Source: Tethya wilhelma (lineage: Eukaryota > Porifera > Demospongiae > Tethyida > Tethyidae). From it: a stretch of DNA of 64,000 nt. Of the stretch, positions 63,401 to 64,000 are shown in pieces. The stretch lies in assembly GCA_964030475.1 (NCBI GenBank), contig CAXIPT010000001.1, positions 17,706,514-17,770,513 on the forward strand, in the 5' to 3' direction. The notes below the pieces were generated by a model, which saw only the letters and a program-made list of their open reading frames with translations, did not search any database and had not been told where the DNA came from. Position 1 is the stretch's first letter; every line of letters starts with the position of its first letter. The position numbers were made by a program, and so were the translations under genes.

Positions 63401-64000
63401 GGCATCTAGTACACAATGAGGAGGGACCTGCTCTCGTACAAATGCAATAAACTCCTGCATGTCAAGAGGCTTTTTCTTCAAGATATGTAGTACTTGTCGT
63501 TTGAGCGTACCAAATGATTTTTTAATCTTAGCCACGTTTTCTCTTAGCAATTCCTTTTTCTCATCATCATAGCGGCCTATATTATTACCAATAAAATAGA
63601 CTTAAGCCAGATCCAGTCTATATGCATTCATGCACGAAAACACAAAATGTGCACGGCCATGCATATGATATGCCATAAAATACACAACTATATATACATG
63701 CAACTCACTTTTCTTGCATGATACATGTAGTATAGCATGTTCTCCAGCACCATCAGCATCAGTTAATGTCCCAGGCACTCTTGCAACACAACTAGACTCT
63801 GGACCACCGAAAGGATTTGCTGTAGCACCGCAGCAGTAAATTAATGAAAAATTAATACTAAGAACCAGTCAGCAATTCATGGACTGAGAATTACACCATA
63901 CCAGTTATTTGAGTATTTCTCAATACTTTGCATACAGCTTCGGCATAACTGGTCTTTGCTGCTCTCAGAAACACACCAATCAGGTTACGATAGGTTGCCT
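54494..64000 (-). CDS. Death-domain / unknown domain / ankyrin-repeat protein, 17 ankyrin exons (ANK gene 3, partial)
   Basis: The 5' end runs off the window; the first visible exon (from 63902) is the second Death-domain exon (ATYRNLIGVFLRAAKTSYAE). Next are the linker exon (63819-63709), the large unknown-domain exon (63576-62834, ELLRENVAKIKKSFGTLK) and a cap exon (62743-62651). Seventeen ankyrin exons follow: 62501-62400, 61201-61103, 59398-59300, 59227-59129, 58956-58858, 58348-58250, 58086-57982, 57637-57539, 56965-56867, 56742-56644, 56046-55942, 55787-55689, 55574-55476, 55357-55256, 55178-55080, 54779-54678 and 54628-54494. All are phase 0 and mostly 99 bases. The final tail exon found in ANK genes 1 and 2 is missing; a transposon fragment lies where the gene should continue. 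It is a close paralogue of both genes with nearly double the repeats. Confidence 0.85.
54802..54941 (+). repeat. inverted partial copy of an ankyrin exon and its intron
   Basis: This plus-strand segment (ACTGATGTTGTGGAACTATT, GCTGATGTTAATACAAAG, then a GTGAG donor) is the reverse complement of 55401-55532, covering half of the 55574-55476 exon and its downstream intron. It lacks an acceptor and start, so it is not coding. The two arms flank about 460 bases. Confidence 0.88.
55000..55065. repeat. hairpin with 15-base perfect arms
   Basis: ATTCAGACACCCTGC (55000-55014) and GCAGGGTGTCTGAAT (55051-55065) are perfect reverse complements flanking 36 AT-rich bases, in an ANK gene 3 intron. Confidence 0.85.
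57194..57362. repeat. tandem repeat of about 45-55 bases
   Basis: Three units contain GAGAGGATCAGTTTGTTACA followed by TTTTTTGACTGG and CCTCTTAG, then degenerate into TTTGTTACACTTTTTTGA pieces. It is intronic in ANK gene 3. Confidence 0.85.
59698..60700. mobile_element. composite inverted-repeat transposon in an ANK gene 3 intron
   Basis: The left part begins ATCATACGTACGGTAGTACG (59704) and shares blocks in order with 28798-29470: GACTGTCCCAT, GGGAAGCCACAA, GACTGACTTACTTGAA, CACGTGGC, GCGCATGCGCATTAGA. A complete miniature element follows with arms of about 110 bases (60314-60422 and 60589-60699), containing AGGAATGGGCAGTGCGGTAA. It has no transposase frame. Confidence 0.85.

Overview
This is a compact animal nuclear genome segment. 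It has no operons, genes with many short introns (often 60-200 bases), canonical GT-AG splice sites and abundant (CA)n/(GT)n microsatellites. The gene set mixes conserved animal housekeeping genes (TADA2B, PCNX4, SPRTN, DHRS7, calcineurin B, glucosidase II alpha), the gamete fusogen HAP2/GCS1 (lost from vertebrates) and a cluster of Death-domain plus ankyrin genes with one repeat per exon. That mixture suggests an early-branching invertebrate, most likely a demosponge of the Amphimedon type. The organism call is inference; the gene calls rest on reading spliced frames by eye.

Layout. 1-1163 (-): 5' part of an unrecognised coiled-coil gene. 1333-2943 (+): N-terminal part of TADA2B, with no visible downstream exons. 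3115-7933 (+): PCNX4. 8134-10129 (-): SPRTN protease. 10211-15241 (+): HAP2/GCS1, 15 exons, 1000 codons. 15424-19890 (-): DHRS7-like SDR with two exons duplicated in tandem. 20058-38018: a cluster holding four theta-like GST genes (one with a frame-disrupting deletion, one with an in-frame stop), a GST exon relic, two paralogous Death/ankyrin genes (21264-25664 and 26154-31933) and, on the minus strand, an F-box/LRR gene (35296-36348). 38729-40135 (-): calcineurin B, interrupted by an N gap. 40530-54005 (+): glucosidase II alpha (GANAB), whose exons 3-4 occur twice, about 5.9 kb apart, around an intronless minus-strand gene of unknown family. 54494-64000 (-): a third Death/ankyrin gene with 17 ankyrin exons, cut by the window edge at its 5' end and lacking its last exon at the 3' end, where a transposon fragment sits.

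Five gene pairs are head to head with only about 80-400 bases between start codons (coiled-coil/TADA2B, SPRTN/HAP2, DHRS7/GST, F-box/GST, calcineurin B/GANAB), which points to shared promoters. Between and inside genes lie at least two families of short inverted-repeat transposons: one with tips like TAGCCTCGTACCCAGGC and about 9-base target duplications, and one with long arms containing AGGAATGGGCAGTGCGG.

The features most worth following up are the unknown membrane protein whose two reading frames join exactly at an A-AAA-AAG heptamer, the mutually exclusive duplicated exons of GANAB and DHRS7, the modular Death/unknown-domain/ankyrin genes interleaved with GSTs, and the truncated TADA2B.
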